Source: Pantoea sp. At-9b (GTDB lineage: Bacteria > Pseudomonadota > Gammaproteobacteria > Enterobacterales > Enterobacteriaceae). From it: DNA of 64,000 nt. Where the stretch lies: assembly GCF_000175935.2 (NCBI RefSeq), contig NC_014837.1, forward strand, positions 2,294,001 through 2,358,000. Direction: 5' to 3'. Positions 21,347-29,310 of the stretch are shown piece after piece (positions within the stretch are counted from its first letter, which is position 1; every line of letters begins with the position of its first letter). The translations under genes were made by a program, and so were the position numbers. The notes below the pieces were generated by a model. That model was given only the letters and a program-made list of their open reading frames with translations. It was not told the DNA's origin and ran no database searches.

Positions 21347-21371
21347 CGTCTCCTGCCGCGTGCAGGAGACG
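21347..21371. repeat. Inverted repeat between the LPMO gene and the next ORF
   Basis: CGTCTCCTGC and GCAGGAGACG form a perfect ten-pair stem with a five-base loop, ten bases after the LPMO stop. No T run follows, so it may protect or partly terminate the mRNA rather than stop transcription fully. Confidence 0.65.
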
Positions 21372-21391
21372 AATTCTCAGGAAATTATCAT

Positions 21392-21742
21392 ATGACAAGG
21401 ACCATCAAAGCTCTTTGCCTTGTACCTTCAGCGTTGCTGTTATGCTCACTGTTTTCTCAGGCAGTACAGTCTGCCCCTCTGCCACTGGTTTGGGGCATAA
21501 AAGATCAAAGGCTGACCGTGACGAATACGGGTATGGAGCCAATCCAACTCGACAAAGACATCAAACTGCTACCGGATGACTCACCTGTGATGTTGAATGA
21601 AACCACCGTGCTTCCGGGACAAACCGTCATCGTCTATGGTGCCTGCCCACACCATTTGCCGTTGCAGAAAGAGGTGGTGTTTACGCCTGTTACCGCTGAC
21701 GGCCAGCCGCAAGACGCGCAAACTTTGCCGCTTAACCACTGA
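21392..21742 (+). CDS. Small secreted protein downstream of the LPMO gene
   Basis: A 116-residue protein with a signal peptide (hydrophobic about 8-24, cleavage near AVQSA-APLP). The mature part has short beta-prone stretches (LPLVWGIKDQRLTVTNTG, and PGQTVIVYGACPHH) that recall the N-terminal strand pairs of fimbrial-chaperone-like Ig folds. No family is recognised. It lies 54 bases after the LPMO gene, so the two are probably cotranscribed and may act together outside the cell. The start follows CAGGAA and is preceded by an in-frame but unlikely upstream extension. Confidence 0.7.
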   Translation: MTRTIKALCLVPSALLLCSLFSQAVQSAPLPLVWGIKDQRLTVTNTGMEPIQLDKDIKLLPDDSPVMLNETTVLPGQTVIVYGACPHHLPLQKEVVFTPVTADGQPQDAQTLPLNH

Positions 21743-21795
21743 TTAACCTATCAGGTCGCCATAAATGGCGACCCTGCAAATCCCATCCGCGCCAA

Positions 21796-22428
21796 TCAGA
21801 AGCGGTAGCCAACGCCAAAGAAGAACACCCAGGGATCGATACGGGTGTTGATATTCTGGTTAACACCATTGGCTTTAAATTTCACCTCGGTATCGATATC
21901 CATGTACCACAGTGACGCGTTCAGCATCCAGTCGCGGTTGATCTGATAATCCAGGCCGACTTGCCCCGCCAGACCCCAGGAATCTTTCACACTGAGATCG
22001 CTCAGGCCCGCATCACGACCGGTCTGATTGAATTTTGCATCAAAGAAAGTGGTGTAGTTGATACCCGCACCGACATAAGGACGGAATTTGCTTTTGCTAT
22101 CGAAAAAGTAATATTGCGCCATCAGCGTTGGCGGCAACTGACGCACAGTGGCCAGGTTACCGGTCGCACCCAGTCCGACTTTATGACGGAACGGTGTGGC
22201 TGCCAGCAACTCAATACCAATGTTATCGGTTGCCATATAGGTAAAAGTCAGCCCCAGTTGCGTGTCATTGCTGACACTAAAGCCGCCCAAACCCAGCACA
22301 TTGTCAGAGCCTTCGGTCGGACGCACCGTCGCCGTACCCGCACGCATAAAGAAGTCACCCGCTTCATGGGCCAGCGCCAGTTGAGGGATCGCCAGTGCTA
22401 CCAGCAGCGCGCATTTTGCCAGTTTCAT
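21796..22428 (-). CDS. ompW: Outer membrane protein OmpW
   Basis: A 210-residue eight-stranded beta-barrel. A signal peptide (about 1-20, ending ALAHEAGD) precedes the barrel and the protein ends with the typical C-terminal aromatic GVGYRF. HEAGDFFMRAGTATVRPTEG and NIGIELLAATPFRHKVG are OmpW signatures. OmpW forms a narrow hydrophobic channel and is induced under anaerobic and stress conditions in enterics. A perfect FNR-type box lies about 120 bases upstream. Confidence 0.96.
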   Translation of the reverse strand: MKLAKCALLVALAIPQLALAHEAGDFFMRAGTATVRPTEGSDNVLGLGGFSVSNDTQLGLTFTYMATDNIGIELLAATPFRHKVGLGATGNLATVRQLPPTLMAQYYFFDSKSKFRPYVGAGINYTTFFDAKFNQTGRDAGLSDLSVKDSWGLAGQVGLDYQINRDWMLNASLWYMDIDTEVKFKANGVNQNINTRIDPWVFFFGVGYRF

Positions 22429-22549
22429 TATTCACTCCTTTGCCAGAATTGTTGATGTTATTGATCAGAGTCTGTGGCAAGAGATCTATCGCGTTTTCAG
22501 GCAAAATGCATGTGAATCAATTCAAATAAATCACTTATAAAACAATGAA

Positions 22550-22563
22550 TTGATTCAGATCAA
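22550..22563. promoter_or_regulatory. FNR-type binding site upstream of ompW
   Basis: TTGAT-TCAG-ATCAA is a perfect match to the FNR consensus TTGAT-N4-ATCAA. ompW is FNR-controlled in E. coli. The site is palindromic, so it could also act on the divergent 22679 gene. Confidence 0.75.
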
Positions 22564-22678
22564 TTTTGGCCTTACACGGCGTAATAAAAATCCTCTTGCG
22601 AAAATTTCACGGCGTGACTACTTTGCTGATTCTCTTCCGTTGATTTTGGTTCGATGCTTAGGAGAAGCGGGCGATCAA

Positions 22679-23095
22679 ATGAGCGATTCACTTAACCCTT
22701 GTATGACCTGTGGTGCCTGCTGCGCCCATTTCCGTGTTTCTTTCTATTGGGCTGAAGCTGACGATGCGGGTGGTGTGGTGCCCGTTGAGCTAACCGAACC
22801 CCTGAGCCTGCTGATGCGCAACATGCGTGGCACCAACGCACGCGAACCGCGCTGTGTCGCGTTACAGGGCGAGATCGGCGGCTGCGTCTCTTGCGGCGTT
22901 TATCAGCAGCGCCCTTCACCCTGCCGGGAATTTGCGATGTCAGGTGAAGGCGGCGTGCTGAACGAAGCCTGCGATCGGGCCAGAGCGCGCTATGGTTTAC
23001 CCGCGCTTTTTCACCCTTCTTTACCTGAGATGACAGAAAGTTATCCTAATCCGGGTGCCAGCACGCCAGCAGAACATGTACAATCGCCGGGTTAA
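22679..23095 (+). CDS. YkgJ-family cysteine-cluster protein
   Basis: A 138-residue protein with the zinc/iron-chelating cysteine cluster typical of the family: [17 protein letters not shown] near the N terminus, then [17 protein letters not shown] and RPSPCREF. It is probably metal-binding; no enzymatic role is established. I chose ATG 22679 ([12 protein letters not shown]), preceded at a distance by AGGAG. The frame is open 43 codons upstream, but those residues look non-coding. Confidence 0.82.
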   Translation: MSDSLNPCMTCGACCAHFRVSFYWAEADDAGGVVPVELTEPLSLLMRNMRGTNAREPRCVALQGEIGGCVSCGVYQQRPSPCREFAMSGEGGVLNEACDRARARYGLPALFHPSLPEMTESYPNPGASTPAEHVQSPG

Positions 23096-23122
23096 TTAAC
23101 CCGGTTTCTTCAAGGAGTGTAC

Positions 23123-23857
23123 ATGTCTATCACGGCAAGCTCGTTATACCGTGACACAGGAAATTTTCTGCGCCATCAGCTGATTACCATCGTGCTGATG
23201 GCGTTGCTTACCTCATTTATAACCGTGATTATCGGCCATGCGCTGACGCCTGGTGCCGATCAGCTGTCGCTGTTAAGTCAGAGCGACGACAGCGCATCCT
23301 CGCTGTTTGAACTGGTACAAAATATGTCGCCGGAACAGCAGCGTATTCTGCTGCGTGCCTCGGCGGCAGGCACCTTTGCGGCGCTGGTCGGCAACACCTT
23401 GCTGTTGGGCGGTATGTTGTGCCTGATCCCGATGGTATCGAGCGGGCAGCGAGTGAGCGCCCTGCGCGCCATTGGTACTTCCGCGCCTGTGCTGCCGAAA
23501 TTGCTGCTGCAAACCTTTTTGATCACCTTGCTGGTCCAGATTGGCTTTATGGTGCTGATGGTGCCGGGCGTAATGTTGGCGATCCTGTTGTCGCTGGCCC
23601 CGGTGATGCTGGTCAGTGAGAAGATGGGTGTGATGGGCGCAATGCGGGCCAGCATGCGCATGGCGTGGAAAAATATGAAACTGATCGCCCCGGCCATTAT
23701 TGTCTGGTTGTTGGCGAAAATCGCGCTGATGTTCTTTTTCTCCTCGCTGACGGTATTACCCGCGAACGTCGCGTCGGTGGTATTGAACGCCCTGGGGAAC
23801 CTGGTGTCCGCGATCCTGATTATCTACCTGTACCGGCTGTATATGCTGTTACGTTAA
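23123..23857 (+). CDS. yciC: YciC family inner-membrane protein (UPF0259)
   Basis: A 244-residue polytopic membrane protein with about six hydrophobic segments. It closely follows the E. coli YciC pattern ([15 protein letters not shown] start, [25 protein letters not shown]). The E. coli protein affects inner-membrane homeostasis. ATG 23123 matches the family start and follows AAGGAG. The gene order yciC-yciB-yciA is conserved. Confidence 0.93.
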   Translation: MSITASSLYRDTGNFLRHQLITIVLMALLTSFITVIIGHALTPGADQLSLLSQSDDSASSLFELVQNMSPEQQRILLRASAAGTFAALVGNTLLLGGMLCLIPMVSSGQRVSALRAIGTSAPVLPKLLLQTFLITLLVQIGFMVLMVPGVMLAILLSLAPVMLVSEKMGVMGAMRASMRMAWKNMKLIAPAIIVWLLAKIALMFFFSSLTVLPANVASVVLNALGNLVSAILIIYLYRLYMLLR

Positions 23858-23907
23858 CATTATGGCGCTCACTGAGCGCCTTAATTAACGCCCTGACTGG
23901 ATATCCT

Positions 23908-24447
23908 ATGAAGCAGTTACTCGATTTTCTTCCCCTGGTCGTGTTCTTCGTTTTCTACAAACTTTACGACATTTTTGTCGCCTCAGGTGCGCTGGTGGTC
24001 GCGACGGGCATTGCGCTGATCGCCAGCTGGGTGCTGTACCGTAAACTGGAGAAAATGACCATCATCACCTTCGTGCTGGTTGCCGTGTTTGGCACCCTGA
24101 CGCTGGTGTTCCATAACGATGAATTTATCAAATGGAAAGTCACGGTGATTTATTCACTGTTTGCGCTGGCGCTGCTCTACAGTCAGTGGTTTATGAAGCA
24201 ACCGCTGATCCAAAGCATGTTGGGTAAAGAGTTGCAGTTACCCGATGCCGTCTGGCGACGTCTGAATATTGCCTGGGCGATTTTCTTCCTTGCCTGTGGC
24301 CTCGCGAATATTTATGTTGCATTTTGGTTATCGCAGGCGTTTTGGGTTAACTTTAAGGTGTTTGGTCTGACGGGTCTTACCCTGCTGTTTACCCTGTTAA
24401 GTGGCGCCTACATCTGGCGACATATGCCACAACAAGAAGAAAAATAA
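23908..24447 (+). CDS. yciB: Inner membrane-spanning septation protein YciB
   Basis: A 179-residue protein with five hydrophobic segments, matching YciB/IspZ in length, start ([14 protein letters not shown]) and internal motifs ([15 protein letters not shown] near 69, ANIYVAFW near 130). In E. coli it interacts with cell elongation and division proteins and with YciC in envelope stability. It lies 50 bases after yciC. Confidence 0.95.
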   Translation: MKQLLDFLPLVVFFVFYKLYDIFVASGALVVATGIALIASWVLYRKLEKMTIITFVLVAVFGTLTLVFHNDEFIKWKVTVIYSLFALALLYSQWFMKQPLIQSMLGKELQLPDAVWRRLNIAWAIFFLACGLANIYVAFWLSQAFWVNFKVFGLTGLTLLFTLLSGAYIWRHMPQQEEK

Positions 24448-24513
24448 TCTCTGATGCCCGGCTATGCCGGGTTTTTTGGCGGTCACCGCCTCACCTGCAT
24501 AAGAACTGAAGCA

Positions 24514-24930
24514 ATGGACGAAAAACATAAATTGCCGCAAGGCGAAATGGTGCTGCGCACGCTGGCCATGCCGGCAGATACCAACGCCAATGGTGATATT
24601 TTTGGCGGTTGGCTGATGTCGCAGATGGATATGGGCGGTGCTATCCTGGCTAAAGAGATTGCCGAAGGCCGTGTTGCCACCGTGCGGGTCGACGGGATGA
24701 GTTTTCTGAAGCCGGTTGCGGTAGGCGATGTGGTGAGCTGCTATTGCCGCTGTATTCGCACCGGCAATAGTTCCATGACGATTAACGTCGAAGTGTGGAT
24801 CAAAAAAGTGTCGTCGGAGCCGATTGGTCAGACATATTGTGCAACCGAAGCGGTGTTTATTTACGTCGCCATCGATAACACCGGCAAATCACGTCCACTA
24901 CCACCCGGCAAAGCGAATTTGAGCGATTAA
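24514..24930 (+). CDS. yciA: Acyl-CoA thioester hydrolase YciA
   Basis: A 138-residue single hot-dog domain thioesterase. The active-site helix signature NANGDIFGGWLMSQMD begins near residue 24, and the ADTN-A-NG motif carries the catalytic Asn and Asp. It hydrolyses a broad range of acyl-CoAs. I chose ATG 24514 (MDEKHKLPQGEMVLRTLAMP), which aligns with E. coli YciA. Confidence 0.95.
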   Translation: MDEKHKLPQGEMVLRTLAMPADTNANGDIFGGWLMSQMDMGGAILAKEIAEGRVATVRVDGMSFLKPVAVGDVVSCYCRCIRTGNSSMTINVEVWIKKVSSEPIGQTYCATEAVFIYVAIDNTGKSRPLPPGKANLSD

Positions 24931-24934
24931 CAGC

Positions 24935-24963
24935 AAAAAAAGCGGTCATTGACCGCTTTTTTC
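24935..24963. terminator. Bidirectional terminator between yciA and tonB
   Basis: AAAAAAA-GCGGTCA-TTGACCGC-TTTTTT has U runs on both strands and separates the two convergent genes. Confidence 0.9.
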
Positions 24964-25716
24964 TTATTCGATATTCGCACCGCCGTTGATACGGAAGACG
25001 ATATTCATCGTCAGATTAGTGCCGGGACGACCTGGCTGATAACGCCATTTCTTCATCGCCTGTTTCACTTCACGTTCAAACATGTTGCGCGGTTCCGCAG
25101 ACAGAATCTGGATGTTATCGACACGACCATCGCTATCAACATCGAACTGCACACGCACACGCCCCTCAACACGCAGCGCGAAGGCGCGTGCCGGATAAGC
25201 TGGCTTGCTGACATTCATCGCTTTCGGGCCATCAGAAACGGAAGGCGTTGACGTTGGGGTGGTTCTCGGTGCCGTGGTCGGGCGCGTCTGAGTCGTCGGC
25301 GCATCCGTTTTCACCGGAGCCTGAGGCTTCGCTTCTTCGCGCGGTTTCACCTCACGTTTCGGCTCATGCTTCTTCTCAACCTTTGGTTTGGGCTTCGGCT
25401 TCGGTTCAGGCTTAGGAATTGGGATGGGAACAGGCTCAACTTTCGGCGGTTCCGGCGCGACTTCTGGCACTGGCTCAGGAGTGGGCTCTGGTTCCGGCGG
25501 TGGCGGGGTCTGCACCGTCGGTGCTGGCTCAGGCTGCACTTCAGGGGCTACCATCGTAACGCTGATCGGCTGGGATGCTTTCGGAACCTCAATGACCTGA
25601 TGAAACGATGCATAAAGAATGCCGGCAATTACCGTGCCGTGCAGAACCACAGATAACAGCACAGAAACGGGGGTACGTTTGGGAAAAGGCGTAGTCAGCG
25701 TCGTCATAACAGTCAT
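24964..25716 (-). CDS. tonB: Energy-transducing protein TonB
   Basis: A 250-residue protein that couples the proton motive force, through ExbB-ExbD, to outer-membrane receptors for siderophores and vitamin B12. The membrane anchor (SVLLSVVLHGTVIAG) keeps the functional His. A long periplasmic Pro-rich spacer of Glu-Pro and Lys-Pro repeats spans about 65-140. The C-terminal domain (YPARAFALRVEGRVRVQFDVD to NIVFRINGG) binds TonB boxes. ATG 25716 is preferred; ATGs at 25722 and 25707 are also in frame and no strong ribosome site separates them. Divergent from yciI, as in E. coli. Confidence 0.95.
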   Translation of the reverse strand: MTVMTTLTTPFPKRTPVSVLLSVVLHGTVIAGILYASFHQVIEVPKASQPISVTMVAPEVQPEPAPTVQTPPPPEPEPTPEPVPEVAPEPPKVEPVPIPIPKPEPKPKPKPKVEKKHEPKREVKPREEAKPQAPVKTDAPTTQTRPTTAPRTTPTSTPSVSDGPKAMNVSKPAYPARAFALRVEGRVRVQFDVDSDGRVDNIQILSAEPRNMFEREVKQAMKKWRYQPGRPGTNLTMNIVFRINGGANIE

Positions 25717-25750
25717 GTTCATTGAGTGAAGCGCAGATTTTAAATGCAAA

Positions 25751-25765
25751 TAGCAATCAGTTTCA
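25751..25765. promoter_or_regulatory. Weak candidate Fur box upstream of tonB
   Basis: On the minus strand TGAAACTGATTGCTA matches about nine of fourteen paired positions of a 7-1-7 Fur site. tonB is Fur-regulated in enterics, so a site here is expected, but this match is weak. Confidence 0.3.
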
Positions 25766-25911
25766 ATAAGCAGTGTTAAGTGTGTACCGTAAATGCCTTT
25801 TTTAGCCCCATTTGCGCCGAATAGCAGTGGGATTATCTTTCGTTTGCACTCTGTGTAACGATCACTTAACGTGTTCGGCAAATCAGACCAGTCTAACGGG
25901 AGTTCCCTATC

Positions 25912-26208
25912 GTGCTTTATGTCATTTATGCGGAAGACAATGCAGACTCGCTCGAAAAACGCACCGCTGTACGCCCTGCCCATCTGGCACGACTGCAACT
26001 GTTGCAGGATGAGGGGCGTTTGATTATTGCTGGCCCGATGCCCGCCGTCGACAGCAACGATCCTGGTGCTGCGGGTTTTACCGGTTCTACGGTGATTGCC
26101 GAATTCCCGTCACTGGAAGCAGCACAATCATGGGCCAATGACGACCCCTATATTGCGGCGGGTGTGTATAAGCAAGTGGCGGTCAAGCCGTTCAAACGGG
26201 TATTTTGA
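25912..26208 (+). CDS. yciI: YciI family protein
   Basis: A 98-residue YCII-domain protein with a dimeric ferredoxin-like fold. The conserved His24 in RPAHLARL and Asp/Glu near DEGRL form the putative active site. A dehalogenase-like or lyase function was suggested for the fold, but none is proven in enterics. The start is GTG 25912, with GGGAG upstream. It is the last recognisable host gene; the prophage follows. Confidence 0.93.
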   Translation: MLYVIYAEDNADSLEKRTAVRPAHLARLQLLQDEGRLIIAGPMPAVDSNDPGAAGFTGSTVIAEFPSLEAAQSWANDDPYIAAGVYKQVAVKPFKRVF

Positions 26209-26388
26209 GTAATTATTAATTAATATAAAATCAACCAGTTATGAATAATCTCATGGCTGGTTGATATTAAAGAGTACACAATAAGGTACACATTATTTTT
26301 TCTGTTTGAAAATTAACCAGCATCTAAATTGTCGGCCCTTCTCCATACCAAGACCGGATTATGCCCCAAGTCTAAACGCCGATAATCG
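26209..26388. other. Host-prophage junction region
   Basis: ATCAACCAG and CTGGTTGAT form a nine-pair stem with a long loop at about 26233-26268 and may end yciI. Just after it, two copies of GTACACA lie 13 bases apart (near 26273-26292), which could be integrase arm sites. The attachment core cannot be fixed because the other prophage end is outside the window. No gene is seen. Confidence 0.4.
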
Positions 26389-26645
26389 TCACCTCTTCCA
26401 GGCCTCTCCCTCAAGTGTATCGCCGTCTTGGCAAATAATGCAGTGAGATCCAAGCGCACCATACTGACATCCGCCGAACGCCTCAAAGTAAATCGTGTCC
26501 CCCGCTTTTGGCCTTATCGATCTGTCGACCAGTCCAATCCCGTCTGCTGTTGGGACAAAAATTGTTGCTGCCGGGTGCAATATCATCAACTCATTCAATC
26601 GAGTCGACGCTCGACGTAGTCACTGGCCTGAGATGGGAAGCCCAT
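26389..26645 (-). pseudogene. UmuD-like SOS protein, frameshifted and shortened
   Basis: ATG 26645 starts MGFPSQASDYVERRLD, close to the UmuD/HumD segment GFPSPAADYVEQRIDLNQLL. The frame then hits TGA at 26597-26595. One missing T in GATTTGAAT would restore LNELMILHPAATIFV and the rest of the frame to 26389. The continuing part has VDRSIRPKAGD but lacks the usual GDSM-x3-GI segment holding the UmuD nucleophile serine, and ends early. It is probably inactive. A pair of LexA boxes lies upstream. Confidence 0.72.
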
Positions 26646-26666
26646 GATTTCAACTCCGCTGTTGCA

Positions 26667-26710
26667 CTGTATGAGATCACAGCACATAAATTAACTGTAC
26701 ATCCATCCAG
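26667..26710. promoter_or_regulatory. Tandem LexA boxes, divergent SOS control region
   Basis: CTGTATGAGATCACAG (26667-26682) is a perfect CTGT-N8-ACAG. CTGTACATCCATCCAG (26695-26710) matches CTG-N10-CAG. They lie between the minus-strand umuD-like gene and the plus-strand dinI-like gene and probably repress both until DNA damage. Confidence 0.75.
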
Positions 26711-26755
26711 AACCGGTTATGGGTAATGGTTATTGGAAAGTGATCAGGGGGAAGC

Positions 26756-27000
26756 ATGATTGTTGAAGTGAAGATTGCGAAAGAGAAAGCAGGGAAAATG
26801 CCGAAAGGTGCAATGGATGCGCTGCAGGTGGAACTGACAAAGCGACTCAGCCGGAGCTATCCCGATCTGAATGTCGTAGTGAAGACCGCCAGTAATGACG
26901 GACTGTCAGTATGAGAGCGAGGGATAAGGAAGGCGACAAAGAGATTGTTTCGAAGCTGCTTCAGGGGGCGTGGGAATCTGCTGACGACTGGTTCCACTGA
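26756..27000 (+). pseudogene. dinI: DinI-like protein, interrupted by a one-base frameshift
   Basis: The first part (ATG 26756, 52 codons, [20 protein letters not shown]) ends at TGA 26912-26914. A second frame opens at ATG 26911, sharing bases with that stop, and encodes 29 codons ending in LLQGAWESADDWFH, the DinI C terminus. One inserted A would join them into about 81 residues, the DinI length. DinI modulates RecA filaments during the SOS response. AGGGGGA precedes the first ATG and LexA boxes lie upstream. The ATGA overlap leaves open two coupled peptides, but a frameshift or sequencing error is simpler. Confidence 0.75.
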
Positions 27001-27010
27001 TATCCTCTGC

Positions 27011-27109
27011 TACAATTATTCTATGGCATGCCACACCGACATGCCGTGGACTAAGCATTGATGATTCATTTACCCGCGCACCATCTCTCCCGGAGCGCGG
27101 GATTTTTTT
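27011..27109 (+). ncRNA. Small-RNA-like unit A
   Basis: A -10-like TACAAT (27011) is followed by the hairpin GGCATG/CATGCC and then by a strong terminator (CCCGCGC/GCGCGGG, ATTTTTTT) at 27073-27109. No convincing ORF. First of several similar units in a row. Confidence 0.5.
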
Positions 27110-27124
27110 ATCGCCAGGAATGAT

Positions 27125-27234
27125 TTATATCACTTCATATTATAACGTCTCTAAACTATTCTCAGCGCACTGGAACTTGCTGGTTCCGTATTGATGGTGC
27201 AGATTATACCCCCGGCCTTAGTGCCGGTTTTTTT
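27125..27234 (+). ncRNA. Small-RNA-like unit B (promoter box, hairpin, terminator)
   Basis: A box with TATCACTTCATAT and TAAACT (27152) is followed by the hairpin GGAAC/GTTCC and the terminator CCGGC-CTTAGT-GCCGG plus a T run at 27212-27234. The promoter box closely resembles that of the unit ending at 27571. Confidence 0.5.
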
Positions 27235-27345
27235 GTTTGCATCACTGCTTACAGCATCCCTGTGTGTCCGTCTGACATACAGAAGATTAATGCATCGGAC
27301 TGACAAAATTAAATCATAGTGCCGATTGTGTACAAAGTAGCGATT

Positions 27346-27444
27346 GTCTCTATTATAGAGATGCATCACACACAGCATACGTGTTGCATACGAGATTATT
27401 TCCCCTTCTGAACACTTCTACCTGCCCTGCGCAGGTATTTTTTT
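27346..27444 (+). ncRNA. Possible small transcript ending in a terminator
   Basis: TACCTGC-CCTGC-GCAGGTA followed by seven T residues (27419-27444) ends a plus-strand transcript. A TATTAT at 27351 may be its -10. The first hairpin seen in the neighbours is not clear here. Confidence 0.35.
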
Positions 27445-27571
27445 ATCACCGTCATATATCACTGCTAAACTGTGTATGTAACATGTCAACCTCATGTTGC
27501 TCTCATAAATCAAGGTAACCTTTCGCCCGCGCACATCAATCCTGGACCGCGGGCTTTTTTTATTTGAGACT
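27443..27571 (+). ncRNA. Small-RNA-like unit C (promoter box, hairpin, terminator)
   Basis: TATCACCGTCATATATCAC with TAAACT (27466-27471), then the hairpin AACATG/CATGTT, then GCCCGCG/CGCGGGC and a T run (27535-27571). Same architecture as the units at 27011 and 27125. Confidence 0.5.
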
Positions 27572-27586
27572 CAGAGCTAACGATTT

Positions 27587-27790
27587 TCACTGTAATCTGC
27601 CATATCTCATAATGTCGGCAGCATCCATGTATACTTTTTTTCCGACAATTCCAGGCTCAGCCCGCCTGAACTGGTCAAGCTTTTCTGCAATAGTCTGTTC
27701 GGATACCCGCCGACCGCTGAATTTCAGATCAACAGCTGCACGTCCTATCGCAGAGACCATCATGCGCATTCTTTCTTCATCAATTTCCAT
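27587..27790 (-). CDS. Unknown small prophage protein
   Basis: A 67-residue protein (MEIDEERMRMMVSAIGRAAV start) that is charged and predicted helical, with no membrane segment. No family is recognised. ATG 27790 is preferred, with a weak GAGA upstream; GTG 27802 is an alternative. It lies beyond the tail-fibre gene, at the end of the late transcript. Confidence 0.5.
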   Translation of the reverse strand: MEIDEERMRMMVSAIGRAAVDLKFSGRRVSEQTIAEKLDQFRRAEPGIVGKKVYMDAADIMRYGRLQ

Positions 27791-27932
27791 AAGTAATCTC
27801 ACTAATATGTCGACCCGACTTGATTATTGCCGTGTAATAGAGGACAGGTTTTTAGCATTTAGTGCGGCATACTTTGAAAAATTGACATTATGGGAGTGGT
27901 GGTAAATTTGTCATCAGTAACATCTCAACATT

Positions 27933-27968
27933 GCCCGCGCTTACCTGACTGGAGCGCGGGCTTTTTTT
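27933..27968 (+). terminator. Strong plus-strand terminator at the end of the late operon
   Basis: GCCCGCGC/GCGCGGGC stem with a T run. The stem is nearly the same as those at 27073 and 27535. It faces the late operon and overlaps the tail-fibre stop codon, so it would stop opposing plus-strand transcription. Confidence 0.75.
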
Positions 27969-29238
27969 ATGAGCCAGTTACTTCTAACGCAGCTAAACGG
28001 TTTTCCAGAGTCGTGATGGCCTCACTCTGTGCGCTTATCAACTGCTGTTGTGCCTGCACAGCCATCGTAAGTTTGGCTATCAAGGCCACCTGGTCCAGGG
28101 CATATGCATCCCCTATCCCATTAGGGTCAGCCTCAATATCATAATCTTCCGGCAGACCGTTACCTGTAACCGTCTGGGGGGAAACCTCCACCAGGTCATT
28201 GGCTATGAATCCAAGTTTCTCAATGGATTCTTCGATGATACCCCGTGCCTTATATCGGAAGCTGGCAACCTTCCACTTCAGGACTTCAGCAAGCGTGTCA
28301 TCTGGTGCCGAAGATTCAAGGTAAGTGATGTCTTTTTTAAGCTGCCTGTCAGAAGTAGATGTGGTCGTGATATATCCCGTATTGGTGGTGCCGACATACA
28401 GGGCCATCTGAGAACCAGAACCCGGATTTACCCAGTTCATGTTATAGACATAAGATGCAAATGCACCTGTGCTACCAGCCTTACAGCAATAGCCGCCATT
28501 GTTCACACGGAACATGCCGCCACCAGTTGTAAGCGAACTGGCGAAGTTCACCGTAATCTGATAGGAACCGTCGCTAATAATGCGGGAGGTATAGTCAAGC
28601 GCGCTGTTTCCATAATGGAAGTCAATGAAAGGCTGAGCAGCATACATCTCGATAACACCCGAACCTGTAGTGACATAGTTCTGGCTATTCGTATAGTCCC
28701 CACATCGTAGGGTAGATGTAGCTTGAATGGTCGCACCAGTCACGTTGTCGGAGAATGCCCCTCCGGCAAAGCTCAGTGAATTTCCGTTGATAGCTCCAGT
28801 GAACGTACCACCACTTTTATCCATTTTCCCAGCGAGAGTAGTTGAGATTCCATTCCATGCCGGTCCCGTCCATGTCGTCCCATCTGGCAAGGTAACAGTG
28901 ACATTACCGGTACCACTGAAAATCTGCTGCCAGTTCGCTTTGTCCAGGTTCAGCCCGCGAATGGCGTAAGTAACCTGAGATGCCAGCGCAGACGTTATCA
29001 GATTCAGCGTTGCCAGAGGGACATAATCAAATGAAACACCCGATGTTGTCGGGCCGGTGTATGCCTGCGTCAATGTCAGCGCAGTATTGCTTGTTATTGC
29101 GCTGATCCCCAGCGTATACGCCGTACCGCCAACGCTCGCCACGATAAACCCGTTGACCGCCACATCAGTTGTAAAAGCTGTTCCGCTACCTGTTACAGCA
29201 GTGGAACCATTGGTTAAAGTAATCGTGCCTGCTGGCAT
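27967..29238 (-). CDS. Tail fibre protein with S74 autoprocessing chaperone
   Basis: A 423-residue fibre. The N-terminal part (MPAGTITLTNGSTAVTGSGT) resembles virion-attachment segments of tail fibres. The middle is Gly/Ser/Thr-rich (about 120-300) and the C terminus is a peptidase-S74 intramolecular chaperone (SDRQLKKDITYL near residue 305, then a helical, coiled-coil end). S74 domains trimerise beta-helical fibres and then cleave themselves off. ATG 29238 follows GGAGAAGAG. Probably sets receptor specificity together with J. Confidence 0.85.
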   Translation of the reverse strand: MPAGTITLTNGSTAVTGSGTAFTTDVAVNGFIVASVGGTAYTLGISAITSNTALTLTQAYTGPTTSGVSFDYVPLATLNLITSALASQVTYAIRGLNLDKANWQQIFSGTGNVTVTLPDGTTWTGPAWNGISTTLAGKMDKSGGTFTGAINGNSLSFAGGAFSDNVTGATIQATSTLRCGDYTNSQNYVTTGSGVIEMYAAQPFIDFHYGNSALDYTSRIISDGSYQITVNFASSLTTGGGMFRVNNGGYCCKAGSTGAFASYVYNMNWVNPGSGSQMALYVGTTNTGYITTTSTSDRQLKKDITYLESSAPDDTLAEVLKWKVASFRYKARGIIEESIEKLGFIANDLVEVSPQTVTGNGLPEDYDIEADPNGIGDAYALDQVALIAKLTMAVQAQQQLISAQSEAITTLENRLAALEVTGS

Positions 29239-29310
29239 AACTCTTCTCCATGCGTGCAGTGTCCCCACAGAGCAGAATCTGCGGTTACGTTAATATGCGT
29301 TATATATCAG

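Noticed and set aside
26756..27000. Programmed frameshift in dinI
   Set aside because: No slippery sequence at GTATGAG; a deletion or coupled reinitiation is simpler.
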